Shown here piece after piece: positions 15,687 through 23,617 of a stretch of DNA of 51,586 bases. A program made the translations under genes and the position numbers. Origin of the DNA: JBNKWA01 sp050299555 (GTDB taxonomy: Bacteria; Pseudomonadota; Alphaproteobacteria; Rhodobacterales; Rhodobacteraceae); the NCBI GenBank assembly GCA_050299555.1, contig JBNKWA010000005.1, positions 1-51,586 of the forward strand. Direction: 5' to 3'. Below the pieces are notes generated by a model. That model searched no databases, was not told the DNA's origin, and saw only the letters and a program-made list of their open reading frames with translations. Within the stretch, counting starts at the first letter, position 1. Each line of letters begins with the position of its first letter.

Positions 15687-16858
15687 GATTCATCCGCCAG
15701 CTTGGGCAATCCCAGCATTGCCCGCTTCTCTGCGTCGGTCAGGAACCCGGCGGCCGAGACACGGCGCCACTGTGCCTCCCGCTCGGCCGCCAGGGCCGGA
15801 ATACCGTCGGCATCGATGCGCAAGCTCAGGCCAGACCCCAGCGTCGGGGCCAGCCATGACGAAACCGCGGCGGCGATCCGTGTCGCCAGCGGCAACACCG
15901 TCAGCCGATAGAAGGCGCGGTTCGCCTCCTGGTAGTTGGCATAGGTGTTGTCGCCCGGCAGGCCCAGCAGCATGGGCGGCACGCCGAAGGCCAGCGCCAC
16001 CTCCCGGGCCGCGCTCTCCTTGGTCTTCTGGAACTCCATGTCCGACGGCGAAAAGCCCATCGGCTTCCAGTCCAGTCCGCCCTCCAGCAACATCGGCCGG
16101 CCAGCGTTCCGGGCGCCCTGGTGGTTGTTCTCGATCTCCTCGGTCAGCCGCGCGTACTGGTCCGGTGTCAGGTGCCCCAGCCCGTCGGCGCCCTTGTAGA
16201 CGATCGCGCCCGAGGGCCGCGCAGCGTTGTCGAGAAGCGCCTTCGACCAGCGCGAGGCAGCGTTGTGGACATCGACCGCCGCGGCGGCCGCCTGCAGTGG
16301 CGACAGCCCGTAATGGTCGTCCTGGGGATGGAAACTGCGGATGTGCAGGATCGGCGACATGCCCTCGCCGACCAAGTAGCGGTGCTTGCGGGAACCGACG
16401 GAATATTCATAGCCGACGGGCCAGCCGTCCGCGCCCGGAATGACACTCATCCGATCCGACCGCAGCACGTAAAGCTCGCCGGGCGTACCGGTCGTGGTAT
16501 CGCCCGCTGCCTCGACATAGGCGTTGCCGGTCAAAAGCAGCTGCCCGTACAGGTTCTCCAGCAGCTCGCCCGTACCCTGCATCTGGTTGGGGCGCCGCAT
16601 CAGGTCCAGCAAGGGGTGGGTGTCGTAGCGACGCTCGGTATCCTGAACCAGAAGCGGCAGCGCCGCTGCCGCCTCCGCGATCATCTTCACGCAGCGAAAA
16701 CCCACCGGATTGCCGGCAAAGCCGGACCGGGTCAGACTCGCCACGTCGCGCGGCGTCCACGCCACGCGGCCGGCCCCATGGAAGGCGATGACCGGACCGG
16801 CGGCCGAAGCCTTCCGCTCCGGCTCCGCGGTCCGCGGCCGGAAATACTGTAGTACCAT
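15683..16858 (-). CDS. orfg3: GTA g3 portal protein (HK97 family)
   Basis: The 391-residue portal protein forms the dodecameric ring through which DNA is packaged. HK97-type motifs are visible: VGFRCVKMIAEAAAALPLLV near the N-terminus, HPLLDLMRRPNQMQ, a GNAYVEA strand, HIRSFHPQDDHYGLSPLQAA and the C-terminal QKTKESAAREVALAFGVPPM followed by LLGLPGDNTYANYQEANRAF. The ATG at 16858 has GGAG about 11 bases upstream and the length is close to the RcGTA portal. Seventy bases separate it from the terminase stop. Confidence 0.96.
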   Translation of the reverse strand: MVLQYFRPRTAEPERKASAAGPVIAFHGAGRVAWTPRDVASLTRSGFAGNPVGFRCVKMIAEAAAALPLLVQDTERRYDTHPLLDLMRRPNQMQGTGELLENLYGQLLLTGNAYVEAAGDTTTGTPGELYVLRSDRMSVIPGADGWPVGYEYSVGSRKHRYLVGEGMSPILHIRSFHPQDDHYGLSPLQAAAAAVDVHNAASRWSKALLDNAARPSGAIVYKGADGLGHLTPDQYARLTEEIENNHQGARNAGRPMLLEGGLDWKPMGFSPSDMEFQKTKESAAREVALAFGVPPMLLGLPGDNTYANYQEANRAFYRLTVLPLATRIAAAVSSWLAPTLGSGLSLRIDADGIPALAAEREAQWRRVSAAGFLTDAEKRAMLGLPKLADES

Positions 16859-16928
16859 ACGCTTTGCGCTCCGTTGGTGATGTGTCCGCAGGGGTGACCC
16901 GTACACCGCCTGCTTGCGGTAGCCGCAG

Positions 16929-18338
16929 CTAGAGCAGGCGAACCTGCGGTGGCCCCTTGACTTCCGGCGGCTCGATCAGAAGCTCAGTGATCGCCCAGAC
17001 CAGCGCATCGACCCGGTCGGGGCTGCCCGATCCCATGTAGCGCCCGGCACAGGTCAGGCTCATCTGGTCCTCCAGTGCCGGAAAGGCGCCCACGTGCTTG
17101 ACGCGGCCTTGTTCGTAAAGGGCGGCAACCGGCTCGGCCCGAACCACCTTGCTACGCGTGGCGCGCAGGGGCTTGTAGGCGATGCCCGGCTCGACCTGCT
17201 GCAGCAGCGTCGCCACCAGATCGCCGCCCTGGTTCACCTCGGCGACAATCCGGTCAGCCTCATAGCTGCGATAGAGTGCCGCCGCCTGGGCAATCCAGTT
17301 CCGCGGCGTGGCGCCCTTCATGCTCGCATCGGCAAGCACATAGGCGGTCCAGCTCCGCGGTGGCCCCTGCATCGAGATCCCGGCGACGATGATGCCGCAC
17401 TCGTCGGCCTTTTCACCGGACGTCACCGGCGGATCGACAGCGACCACAAGCCGATCGAGCTCTGGCGCCTCGGCCACCCGGGATTCCTCGATCATGCTGC
17501 GCGTCCACAGCGCGCCGTCGTGATCCTCGATCAACTCGCCCTGCAGCTCCTGCCGCCCCATCCTGGTATTGCCGTACTCGGCAACCATGTCCTCCAGGAA
17601 CTGCGGCGCCAGATACATCGCATTGGCGCTGGACGGCGCGGTGGTCAAAACGGTTCCCCGCTCGGCCAGCACCGACTTCAGCAACTGCGCATTGCGCGGT
17701 GTCGTCGTCACCACCTGCCGCGGGTCCTTACCCAGACGCAGGGCCATCTTCAGGTTGGTCCAGGCCGCTTCGCCGTTCTTCCACTTCGCCAGTTCATCCG
17801 ACCAGGCGCAATCGAATTGCGGGCCCCGCAGCGCTTCGGGATCGCGGGCCGAGAAAAGCTGCGCCGAAGCGCCGTTTGGCCATTCCACCCTTCGCCGTCC
17901 TGCGTGCCAGCTCGGCCGCCTGTCCGCCGGCGTGCATGCCATCAGGCCGCTATCGCCGAAAAGCATGACCTCGCGTGCCTGGTCATAGGTCTCTGCCAAC
18001 AGGGCAATGCGGCTGCAGCGGCCCGGATCAAGCGGCTTGGGTCCTTCGACCCGCGCCCTGATCCACTCCGCCCCGGCACGCGTCTTGCCGGCGCCGCGGC
18101 CGCCCATGATGACCCAGGTCCGCCAGTCGCCCTCAGGCGCAAGCTGATGGTCGGCATGCGCCCAGTGCTCGAACAGAAACGGCAGCGCCGCGAGGGCGTT
18201 CTCGCTCAGCTGTTCCAGAAATTCCTCAATCTCGCTGTCCGATGCGGAAGCGAGCAAGTCGATCACGGATTTCGCGTCGGGCTCTCTCAAGATCGAGGGG
18301 GCCGCCTCCCGAGAGCCGGTCCGATTTGTCGAGGTCAC
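16929..18338 (-). CDS. orfg2: GTA g2 large terminase (packaging ATPase-nuclease)
   Basis: This 469-residue terminase drives headful packaging of host DNA. The ATPase Walker A is GGRGAGKT at residues 79-86. The Walker B region is in DCAWSDELAKW, with an SDE core. The C-terminal nuclease domain shows the acidic cluster VVAVDPPVTSGEKADECGII and SPDRVDALVWAITELL. The start is a GTG at 18338, supported by AGGAG seven bases upstream. It overlaps the end of g1 by 113 bases in another frame. In GTAs packaging is non-specific, so no cos or pac site is expected. Confidence 0.95.
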   Translation of the reverse strand: MTSTNRTGSREAAPSILREPDAKSVIDLLASASDSEIEEFLEQLSENALAALPFLFEHWAHADHQLAPEGDWRTWVIMGGRGAGKTRAGAEWIRARVEGPKPLDPGRCSRIALLAETYDQAREVMLFGDSGLMACTPADRRPSWHAGRRRVEWPNGASAQLFSARDPEALRGPQFDCAWSDELAKWKNGEAAWTNLKMALRLGKDPRQVVTTTPRNAQLLKSVLAERGTVLTTAPSSANAMYLAPQFLEDMVAEYGNTRMGRQELQGELIEDHDGALWTRSMIEESRVAEAPELDRLVVAVDPPVTSGEKADECGIIVAGISMQGPPRSWTAYVLADASMKGATPRNWIAQAAALYRSYEADRIVAEVNQGGDLVATLLQQVEPGIAYKPLRATRSKVVRAEPVAALYEQGRVKHVGAFPALEDQMSLTCAGRYMGSGSPDRVDALVWAITELLIEPPEVKGPPQVRLL

Positions 18339-18546
18339 GTTCCATCTCCTGCAATCTCTGAAGCTGCGACAGATACATTCGCATCACATCCTGACGCTTG
18401 GACCGCGCTTCGGGGGTGTCCGCCCCCCCGCTTTCCAGCGTCTCGATCGCGTCGACCAGGGCGTGGCGCAGGCGCAAGTACAACGACTTTGCGTCCTCCA
18501 GCCGCCCGTTGGGGGCCGATCCATTCCTGCTATCTTGTGAGGCCAT
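18226..18546 (-). CDS. orfg1: GTA g1 small terminase
   Basis: This 106-residue, mostly helical, highly charged protein begins MASQDSRNGSAPNGRLEDAK and continues SLYLRLRHALVDAIETLESG. Its C-terminus is Arg/Asp-rich. It is the first gene of the GTA cluster and corresponds by size and position to RcGTA g1, characterised as the small terminase. No strong ribosome site is seen before the ATG at 18546 (AAAGGCG lies about 14 bases upstream). An open frame continues upstream to a TTG at 18681, but that TTG overlaps the promoter, so I prefer the ATG. It is preceded by a leader carrying an intrinsic terminator. Confidence 0.85.
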   Translation of the reverse strand: MASQDSRNGSAPNGRLEDAKSLYLRLRHALVDAIETLESGGADTPEARSKRQDVMRMYLSQLQRLQEMERDLDKSDRLSGGGPLDLERARREIRDRLARFRIGQRD

Positions 18547-18580
18547 AGAACAGGTGCGCCTTTGTAATGTTTCGCACCGG

Positions 18581-18626
18581 CAAAAAGAAAACGGCGAAGG
18601 ACCCGCCCCCTGGGTCACTTCGCCGT
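18581..18626 (-). terminator. Intrinsic terminator in the leader of the GTA operon
   Basis: On the minus strand the arms at 18626-18612 and 18604-18591 pair over 14 bp with one bulged base and a 7-base loop, followed directly by TTTCTTTTT. This is a textbook Rho-independent terminator. It lies 77 bases after the mltG stop, where it can end the fab-mltG transcript. It also lies between a promoter (18650-18678) and g1. Confidence 0.88.
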
Positions 18627-18642
18627 CCAATTCTTCCAGCTT

Positions 18643-18678
18643 GCCTGCGGATATACCTGCAGGCGTTCGGTGTGTCAA
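18643..18678 (-). promoter_or_regulatory. Sigma-70-type promoter with dyad over the -10, upstream of GTA g1
   Basis: Reading the minus strand, a -35 TTGACA (18678-18673), a 17-base spacer and a -10 TATATC (18655-18650) form a near-consensus promoter starting 26 bases after the mltG stop. The predicted start near 18643 would give a leader of about 97 bases to g1. An inverted repeat GCCTGC / GCAGGC (18643-18648 and 18659-18664) brackets the -10, as an operator would. No TTAA-N7-TTAA CtrA site is seen. Confidence 0.72.
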
Positions 18679-18703
18679 CAACTATCTTATAGGTTGATTG
18701 AAA

Positions 18704-19855
18704 TTAGTTGCCACCGCTCTGCTCGGTCGCTGCCCGCTCCGCCTCGATCTTCCGCCAGGCGGCCACGTTGCGGTTGTGCTCGTCCAGCGTCTCGGCAAAA
18801 GCGTGACCGCCCGAGCCATCGGCCACGAAGAACACATAAGGCGTATCCGCCGGCTGTGCCGCCGCCATCAGCGAGGCCCGCCCCGGGTTGGCGATCGGCG
18901 TTGGCGGAAGGCCCTTGATCACATAGGTGTTGTATGGCGTCTCGGCCCTCAGCTCGCTTTGCCGCAGGCCGCGGCCCAGCACACCCTCGCCATTGGTGAC
19001 GCCATAGATCACGGCCGGGTCCGTCTCCAGCCGCATGCCCTGGTTCAGCCGGTTGACGAAGACCGAGGCCACCTGCCCCCGCTCCTCCGGCACACCGGTC
19101 TCCTTCTCGATGATCGAGGCCAGTACCAGCAACTCCTCCGGCGTCTGCACCGGCAGGTCGGCAGCGCGCGCGTTCCAGGCCTCCTGCAGGCGGTCGGCCT
19201 GGATCTGGCTCATCTGCGCCAGCAGGGCCTCCCGCCCATCGCCCTTGCGCAGCGAGAACGTGTCCGGCGCCAGCGAACCCTCGGGTGGCACCTCGGCGAT
19301 GTCGCCATCGAGGATCGGGATCGCCTTCAGCCCCTCCACCACCTGCCACGAAGTCAGCCCCTCGGCCACGGTGACGCGATAGTCGATGGCATTGCCGGCG
19401 GCCTCGGCTTCGGCGATCTCGGCCGCAGCGTCGGCATCGGCAGGCACCGGCTCGACGGCATTCTGGAACCGCGGCGTCACGCCACGCAGGCCCACCTGAT
19501 AGGTGACCCGAAAGCAGGATTCGGCATTTGAAGACGCCGTCAGCAATGCGGCGATCTCGGCCATGCTGGCGGCGGCCGGGATCTCGTGGCAGCCGAACTT
19601 CATGGCGCTCTCGTGGCCCGAGTAACGAACGCCAATGCGAAACACCCGCTCGTTCTCAATGGCGCCGGCCGCCTTCAGCCGCTCGGCGATGGTGGCCAGC
19701 CCGGCGCCCTTCGGCACCTCGATCATCCGCGCCTCGGCCAGCGGCCCCGGGCGGCTGTACATCGACTGCCCCCAGTTGAGAATGCCGAACAGAACCACCA
19801 GCCCCACGATAAAGAAGGTCAGCGCGTTGGCGGCAAAGTGACGTCCCATCCGCAT
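18704..19855 (-). CDS. mltG: Endolytic murein transglycosylase MltG (YceG-like)
   Basis: MltG cuts nascent peptidoglycan strands and sets glycan length in the periplasm. The 383-residue protein has an N-terminal membrane anchor (residues about 10-27), a LysM-like segment (MIEVPKGAGLATIAERL) and the YceG catalytic domain with Glu250 in LASIIEKETG. Further signatures are QVASVFVNRLNQGMRLETDP, followed by AVIYG, and the YNTYVIKGLPPTPIANPG block. The ATG overlaps the fabF stop by one base, so the gene is translated with the fatty-acid operon. It is the last host gene before the GTA. Confidence 0.96.
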   Translation of the reverse strand: MRMGRHFAANALTFFIVGLVVLFGILNWGQSMYSRPGPLAEARMIEVPKGAGLATIAERLKAAGAIENERVFRIGVRYSGHESAMKFGCHEIPAAASMAEIAALLTASSNAESCFRVTYQVGLRGVTPRFQNAVEPVPADADAAAEIAEAEAAGNAIDYRVTVAEGLTSWQVVEGLKAIPILDGDIAEVPPEGSLAPDTFSLRKGDGREALLAQMSQIQADRLQEAWNARAADLPVQTPEELLVLASIIEKETGVPEERGQVASVFVNRLNQGMRLETDPAVIYGVTNGEGVLGRGLRQSELRAETPYNTYVIKGLPPTPIANPGRASLMAAAQPADTPYVFFVADGSGGHAFAETLDEHNRNVAAWRKIEAERAATEQSGGN

Positions 19856-21120
19856 CAGTCCGGGCGCTTCATGATCAGCGACGCATTGGTTCCACCGAAC
19901 CCGAACGAATTCGACAGTACATAGTCGATCTTGCGCTTCACCGGCTTGTTCGGCGCCAGGTCGATCATCGCCTCCTCGACCGGATTGTCCAGGTTGATCG
20001 TCGGCGGCGCCACCTGATCCCGCAGTGCCAGCACGCAGAAGATCGCCTCGACCGAGCCGGCCGCGCCCAGCAGGTGCCCGATCGACGATTTCGTCGAACT
20101 CATCGTCGCCGTGGCCGCTGCATTACCCAGAAGCTTCTGCACCGCGCCCAGCTCAATCGTGTCGGCCATGGTCGAGGTGCCGTGCGCATTGATGTAGTCA
20201 ATCTCGCCCGGTTCGATCCCGGCGCGCGCCACCGCCGCCGTCATCGCCCGGAATCCGCCGTCGCCATCGGGCGAGGGCGCGGTGATGTGATAGGCGTCGC
20301 CCGACAGGCCATAGCCCACGACCTCGGCATAGATCTTCGCACCCCGGGCGCGGGCATGCTCCAGTTCCTCCAGCACCACCACGCCGGCGCCTTCGCCCAT
20401 CACGAAACCGTCGCGGTCGCGGTCATAGGGCCGCGACGCCTTTTCCGGGTTCTCGCCCCATTCCGTCGACAGAGCCTTGCAGGCGTTGAACCCGGCCACG
20501 CCCAGCTCGGTGATCGGCGCCTCGGCACCGCCGGCCACCATCACGTCGGCATCGCCGAGCGCAATCAGCCGCGAGGCATCGCCGATGGCATGTGCTCCGG
20601 TCGAGCACGCCGTGACCACCGCGTGGTTCGGCCCCTTGAAGCCGTGGCGGATCGACACCTGCCCCGAGGCGAGGTTGATCAGCGCCGACGGGATGAAGAA
20701 CGGCGACACTCGCCGCGGCCCTCGCTCCTTCAGCGTGATCGCGGTCTCGGCGATGGTTTCCAGCCCGCCGATCCCCGAGCCGATCATCACCCCGGTGCGT
20801 TCCTTGTCGGTGTCGCTGGTCGCGACCCAGCCGGAATCCTGCACCGCCATCTCGGCGGCGGCGATGCCGAACAGGATGAAACGGTCGATCTTGCGCTGGT
20901 CCTTGCCGTCGACCCAGTCGTCGGCGTTGAAGCTGTCGTCACCGCCATCGCCTTCGCGCACCTCGCAGGCATAGGTGGTGGCCAGATGACTGGCGTCGAA
21001 GCGCTGGATGGTCCGCGCGGCTGACCGGCCTTCCAGAAGCCGGCGCCAACTCGCCTCCACTCCCGAGGCCAGCGGCGTCACCATCCCCAGTCCCGTCACG
21101 ACAACGCGGCGCATGCTCAT
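19855..21120 (-). CDS. fabF: 3-oxoacyl-[ACP] synthase II (KAS II)
   Basis: FabF condenses malonyl-ACP with growing acyl-ACP during chain elongation. The 421-residue protein has the thiolase-fold triad Cys172 (TACSTGAHA), His313 (NAHGTST) and His349 (SSIGHLLGAAG), with the FGFGGTNAS loop at the C-terminus. The start at 21120 (MSMRRVVVTGLGMVTPL) has a G-rich ribosome site; a start 30 codons upstream adds unconserved sequence. It follows acpP after 147 bases containing the acpP terminator and is overlapped by mltG. Confidence 0.97.
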   Translation of the reverse strand: MSMRRVVVTGLGMVTPLASGVEASWRRLLEGRSAARTIQRFDASHLATTYACEVREGDGGDDSFNADDWVDGKDQRKIDRFILFGIAAAEMAVQDSGWVATSDTDKERTGVMIGSGIGGLETIAETAITLKERGPRRVSPFFIPSALINLASGQVSIRHGFKGPNHAVVTACSTGAHAIGDASRLIALGDADVMVAGGAEAPITELGVAGFNACKALSTEWGENPEKASRPYDRDRDGFVMGEGAGVVVLEELEHARARGAKIYAEVVGYGLSGDAYHITAPSPDGDGGFRAMTAAVARAGIEPGEIDYINAHGTSTMADTIELGAVQKLLGNAAATATMSSTKSSIGHLLGAAGSVEAIFCVLALRDQVAPPTINLDNPVEEAMIDLAPNKPVKRKIDYVLSNSFGFGGTNASLIMKRPD

Positions 21121-21207
21121 CCCCCCGCCCGTTTTTGCCCTTTGGGCAGCGGTTCTACCGCACCCCTCCCGGCGAGGAAAGGGCACGCCGCACCACACGG
21201 ACGTGAG

Positions 21208-21238
21208 CAAACAAGAAAGGCGCCCGCAAGGGGCGCCT
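21208..21238 (-). terminator. Terminator after acpP
   Basis: Minus strand: AGGCGCCCC, a short TTGC loop, GGGCGCCT, then TTTCTTGTTT. It lies 30 bases after the acpP stop and before fabF. It probably acts as a partial terminator that lets acpP be expressed far above its neighbours. Confidence 0.85.
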
Positions 21239-21267
21239 CTGACTTCCCGGCAAGGCCGGGTTGTGCG

Positions 21268-21504
21268 TCAGGCACTCTTGGTGATGAAGTTCACCGCATC
21301 GCCGAAAGTCTGGATCGTCTCGGCGGCATCGTCGGGGATCTCGATCCCGAACTCCTCCTCGAACGCCATGACCAGTTCGACGGTATCCAGACTGTCGGCG
21401 CCAAGGTCGTCGATGAAGGACGCGTTCTCCGTCACCTTGGCCTCGTCGACACTCAGGTGCTCAACCACGATCTTCTTCACCCGTTCTGCAATATCGTCGC
21501 TCAT
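21268..21504 (-). CDS. acpP: Acyl carrier protein
   Basis: This 78-residue acidic four-helix protein carries the growing fatty acyl chain on a 4'-phosphopantetheine attached to Ser38 in the GADSLDTVELVMAFEEEF motif. The ATG is preceded by AGAGGATCAGGGA. It has its own promoter in the 206 bases after fabG and a terminator behind it, the usual arrangement for this very abundant protein inside fabD-fabG-acpP-fabF. Confidence 0.98.
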   Translation of the reverse strand: MSDDIAERVKKIVVEHLSVDEAKVTENASFIDDLGADSLDTVELVMAFEEEFGIEIPDDAAETIQTFGDAVNFITKSA

Positions 21505-21642
21505 TCCCTGATCCTCTTTTCACCGGATCCGGAACGACGGATCCCGATTTTCTGCTTGGATGCGCTACGCCGCGCCTGCCCCGTGAACGCTGGCGGCTGT
21601 CGGTGAAGGTCGCCCGTCCACCCCGCCGCGTGATCGACCGGC

Positions 21643-21670
21643 GCTATAACACACTCTCCGATGATGGCAA
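21643..21670 (-). promoter_or_regulatory. Putative acpP promoter
   Basis: Minus strand: -35 TTGCCA (21670-21665), 16-base spacer, -10 TATAGC (21648-21643). The predicted start gives a leader of about 130 bases to acpP. Position between fabG and acpP supports it. Confidence 0.55.
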
Positions 21671-21710
21671 ACGGATTTGCAGGCACCTTGCAAGGGGTGT
21701 TTTGCGCACA

Positions 21711-22448
21711 TCAGATCATCGCCATTCCGCCGTTGATATGCAGAGTCTGCCCGGTGACATAGGCCGCCTCCACCGATGCCAGATACAGCGCCGCGGCGCC
21801 CACCTCATCGGCGGTGCCCATGCGTCCCGCCGGGATCTGGCCCATGATCCGCTGCTTCTGGTCGTCGTTCAGCTTGTCGGTCATCGCCGTCTCGATGAAG
21901 CCCGGCGCGATGCAGTTCACCGTGATCCCGCGCGAGGCCACTTCCATGGCGATCGCCTTCGACAGTCCGGTGACGCCGGCCTTTGCGGCGGCATAGTTCG
22001 CCTGCCCCGGGTTACCGGTGGTGCCGACGATCGAGGTGATGTTGACGATCCGGCCCCAGCGCGCCTTCATCATGCCGCGCATGACGCCGCGCGAAAGCTG
22101 CATGGTGGCATTCAGGTTGACGCCGATCACCTGCGCCCACTCGTCGTCGGACATGCGCATGAAGATGTTGTCGCGGGTGATGCCGGCATTGTTGACCAGT
22201 ATGTCCACCGTGCCCAGGGCCTCTGCCGCCCGCTTCGGCAGCGCCTCGACCGCCGTCGGGTCGCTCAGGTCGCAGGGCAGCACATGCGCCCGCCCTCCCA
22301 GCGCCTCGGCCAGCGCGGCCAGCGGCGCCTCGCGGGTCCCCGACAGCGCCACCGCGGCACCGGCACCGTGCAGCGCCTTGGCGATGGCCCCGCCGATGCC
22401 GCCCGAGGCGCCGGTCACCAGCGCCGCCTTTCCCGTCAGATCGAACAT
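21711..22448 (-). CDS. fabG: 3-oxoacyl-[ACP] reductase
   Basis: FabG reduces 3-oxoacyl-ACP to 3-hydroxyacyl-ACP with NADPH. The 245-residue short-chain dehydrogenase has the Rossmann motif TGASGGIG, the NNAG motif and the catalytic Ser139 (NITSIVG), Tyr152 and Lys156 (NYAAAKAGVTG). It ends with the conserved AYVTGQTLHINGGMAM. The ATG at 22448 lies 5 bases after the fabD stop. The frame stays open far upstream in another frame of fabD, but that part is Gly/Arg-rich and not real protein. Confidence 0.97.
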   Translation of the reverse strand: MFDLTGKAALVTGASGGIGGAIAKALHGAGAAVALSGTREAPLAALAEALGGRAHVLPCDLSDPTAVEALPKRAAEALGTVDILVNNAGITRDNIFMRMSDDEWAQVIGVNLNATMQLSRGVMRGMMKARWGRIVNITSIVGTTGNPGQANYAAAKAGVTGLSKAIAMEVASRGITVNCIAPGFIETAMTDKLNDDQKQRIMGQIPAGRMGTADEVGAAALYLASVEAAYVTGQTLHINGGMAMI

Positions 22449-22453
22449 CCGCC

Positions 22454-23392
22454 CTACTCCGTCTTTCCCGCCAGCGCCCTGACATCGGCGGCGGTGCCGA
22501 CCGCCGCGGTGGCCGCACCCGGCACGATCCGCCGCACCATGCCGCTCAGCGCCTTGCCGGCACCGACCTCGACGAACTCGGTCACGCCCTGCTCGGCCAT
22601 CCAGGCCACGCTCTCGCGCCAGCGCACCGAACCGGTCACCTGATCGACCAGATAGTTGCGGATCAGCATCGGGTCCGTAACCCCGTGGGCGCAGACATTG
22701 GCCACCACCGGCACCACCGGCGCGCGGATCTCCACGTCGTCCAGCGCCTCGGCCATCGCATCGGCCGCCGGCCCCATCATCCGGCAATGGAAGGGCGCGC
22801 TTACCGGCAGCAGCAGCGCCCGCTTGGCACCCCGGCCCTTGGCCAGTTCCACCGCCTTTTCCACCGCGGCCTTTTCGCCCGACAAGACGACCTGCGCCGG
22901 ATCGTTGTCGTTGGCCGCCTCCACCACACCCTGGTCCGAGGCCGCCTCGGCCACCTCGCGCACCGCCTCGATGTCCAGACCCAGGATCGCCGCCATGGCG
23001 CCCCTGCCCACCGGCACCGCCGCCTGCATCGCCTGGCCCCGCAGCCTCAGCAGCCGCGCCGTGTCCCTCAGCCCGATGGCGCCGGCCGCGCACAGCGCCG
23101 AGTACTCGCCCAGCGAGTGCCCGGCGACAAAGCTGGCGCTGGTCACCGGCACACCTTCGGCCTCCAGCGCCCGCATGGCCGCAATCGACGTCGCCATCAG
23201 TGCCGGCTGCGCATTGGCGGTCAGCGTCAGCGTCTCGATATCGCCGTCCCAGATCAGCGCCGAAAGGTTCTCGCCAAGGGCCGCGTCGACCTCGCCGAAA
23301 ACCGCCCGCGCCTCGACATAGGTATCCGCCAGATCGCGTCCCATGCCGATGGTCTGGGCACCCTGCCCGGGAAAGATGAAGGCACGTGCCAT
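22454..23392 (-). CDS. fabD: Malonyl-CoA:ACP transacylase
   Basis: FabD loads malonyl groups onto ACP. The 312-residue protein starts MARAFIFPGQGAQTIGMG and has nucleophile Ser93 in GHSLGEYSAL and catalytic His202 in PVSAPFHCRMM. It is the first gene of the minus-strand fatty-acid operon and is divergent from rpsF across 225 bases. I chose the ATG at 23392, at the conserved FPGQGAQ start; an in-frame start about 33 codons upstream is not supported by conservation. Confidence 0.97.
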   Translation of the reverse strand: MARAFIFPGQGAQTIGMGRDLADTYVEARAVFGEVDAALGENLSALIWDGDIETLTLTANAQPALMATSIAAMRALEAEGVPVTSASFVAGHSLGEYSALCAAGAIGLRDTARLLRLRGQAMQAAVPVGRGAMAAILGLDIEAVREVAEAASDQGVVEAANDNDPAQVVLSGEKAAVEKAVELAKGRGAKRALLLPVSAPFHCRMMGPAADAMAEALDDVEIRAPVVPVVANVCAHGVTDPMLIRNYLVDQVTGSVRWRESVAWMAEQGVTEFVEVGAGKALSGMVRRIVPGAATAAVGTAADVRALAGKTE

Positions 23393-23485
23393 GAAAGCTC
23401 CCCGTCCACGTGGCCCTTTTCGCGGCCTTGCCGAACCTCTATCGGCTGACAGATGGCGCGGCAACCCTGACCGGCGCTGCAGGGC

Positions 23486-23513
23486 TTGCAATGCGCCGGC
23501 GCCTCAGTATAAG
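23486..23513 (+). promoter_or_regulatory. Putative rpsF operon promoter
   Basis: Plus strand TTGCAA (23486-23491), a 16-base spacer and TATAAG (23508-23513). The predicted start near 23520 leaves a 98-base leader before rpsF that begins with the CCCTCCG hairpin arm. Confidence 0.6.
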
Positions 23514-23520
23514 GGCGCGT

Positions 23521-23570
23521 CCCTCCGAACGGATGTGAAACGCGTGGCCTCTCGTATGCGGGCCGGAGGG
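23521..23570 (+). promoter_or_regulatory. Stem-loop in the rpsF leader, candidate S6:S18 autoregulatory site
   Basis: CCCTCCG at 23521-23527 pairs with CGGAGGG at 23564-23570, closing a 50-base element right at the predicted transcript start. Ribosomal protein S6:S18 complexes are known to bind leader hairpins with a CCG motif in other bacteria. A link here is inferred only from position and the CCG in the arm. Confidence 0.4.
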
Positions 23571-23617
23571 TGCCATGACCGCATTATGAAGCGCGCCGGA
23601 AAAGACAAGGTGACCGA

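Larger units (their letters stand above)
3620..18546 (-). mobile_element. Gene transfer agent structural cluster (RcGTA-type, g1 to g15 plus DUF2793)
   Basis: Seventeen of the genes follow the RcGTA order: small terminase, large terminase, portal, g3.5, prohead protease, HK97 capsid, connectors g6-g8, tail tube g9, g10, tail chaperone g10.1, short tape measure g11, baseplate g12-g13, peptidase g14, megatron g15. A DUF2793 protein follows, and one extra small gene sits between g5 and g6. All frames are open, many genes overlap by 4 bases, and there are no integrase, replication, lysogeny or lysis genes inside. The base composition matches the host. These features separate a domesticated GTA from an ordinary prophage. 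The tape measure is only 222 residues, consistent with the short tail of a GTA. Confidence 0.95.

Noticed and set aside
3620..18546. Ordinary inducible prophage with attachment sites
   Set aside because: No integrase, repressor, replication, or lysis genes and no flanking direct repeats seen; gene order and short tape measure are those of a GTA.
18547..18681. Longer g1 starting from a TTG at 18681
   Set aside because: The TTG lies in the -35 region of the best promoter and the extra residues would be coded by the terminator hairpin; the ATG at 18546 fits RcGTA g1 length.
18547..18703. CtrA box (TTAA-N7-TTAA) upstream of the GTA
   Set aside because: No such sequence found; regulation by CtrA, if any, would be indirect.
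22449..23093. Long upstream extension of fabG overlapping fabD
   Set aside because: Gly/Arg/Ala-rich with no similarity; FabG has a normal start at 22448 and normal length without it.
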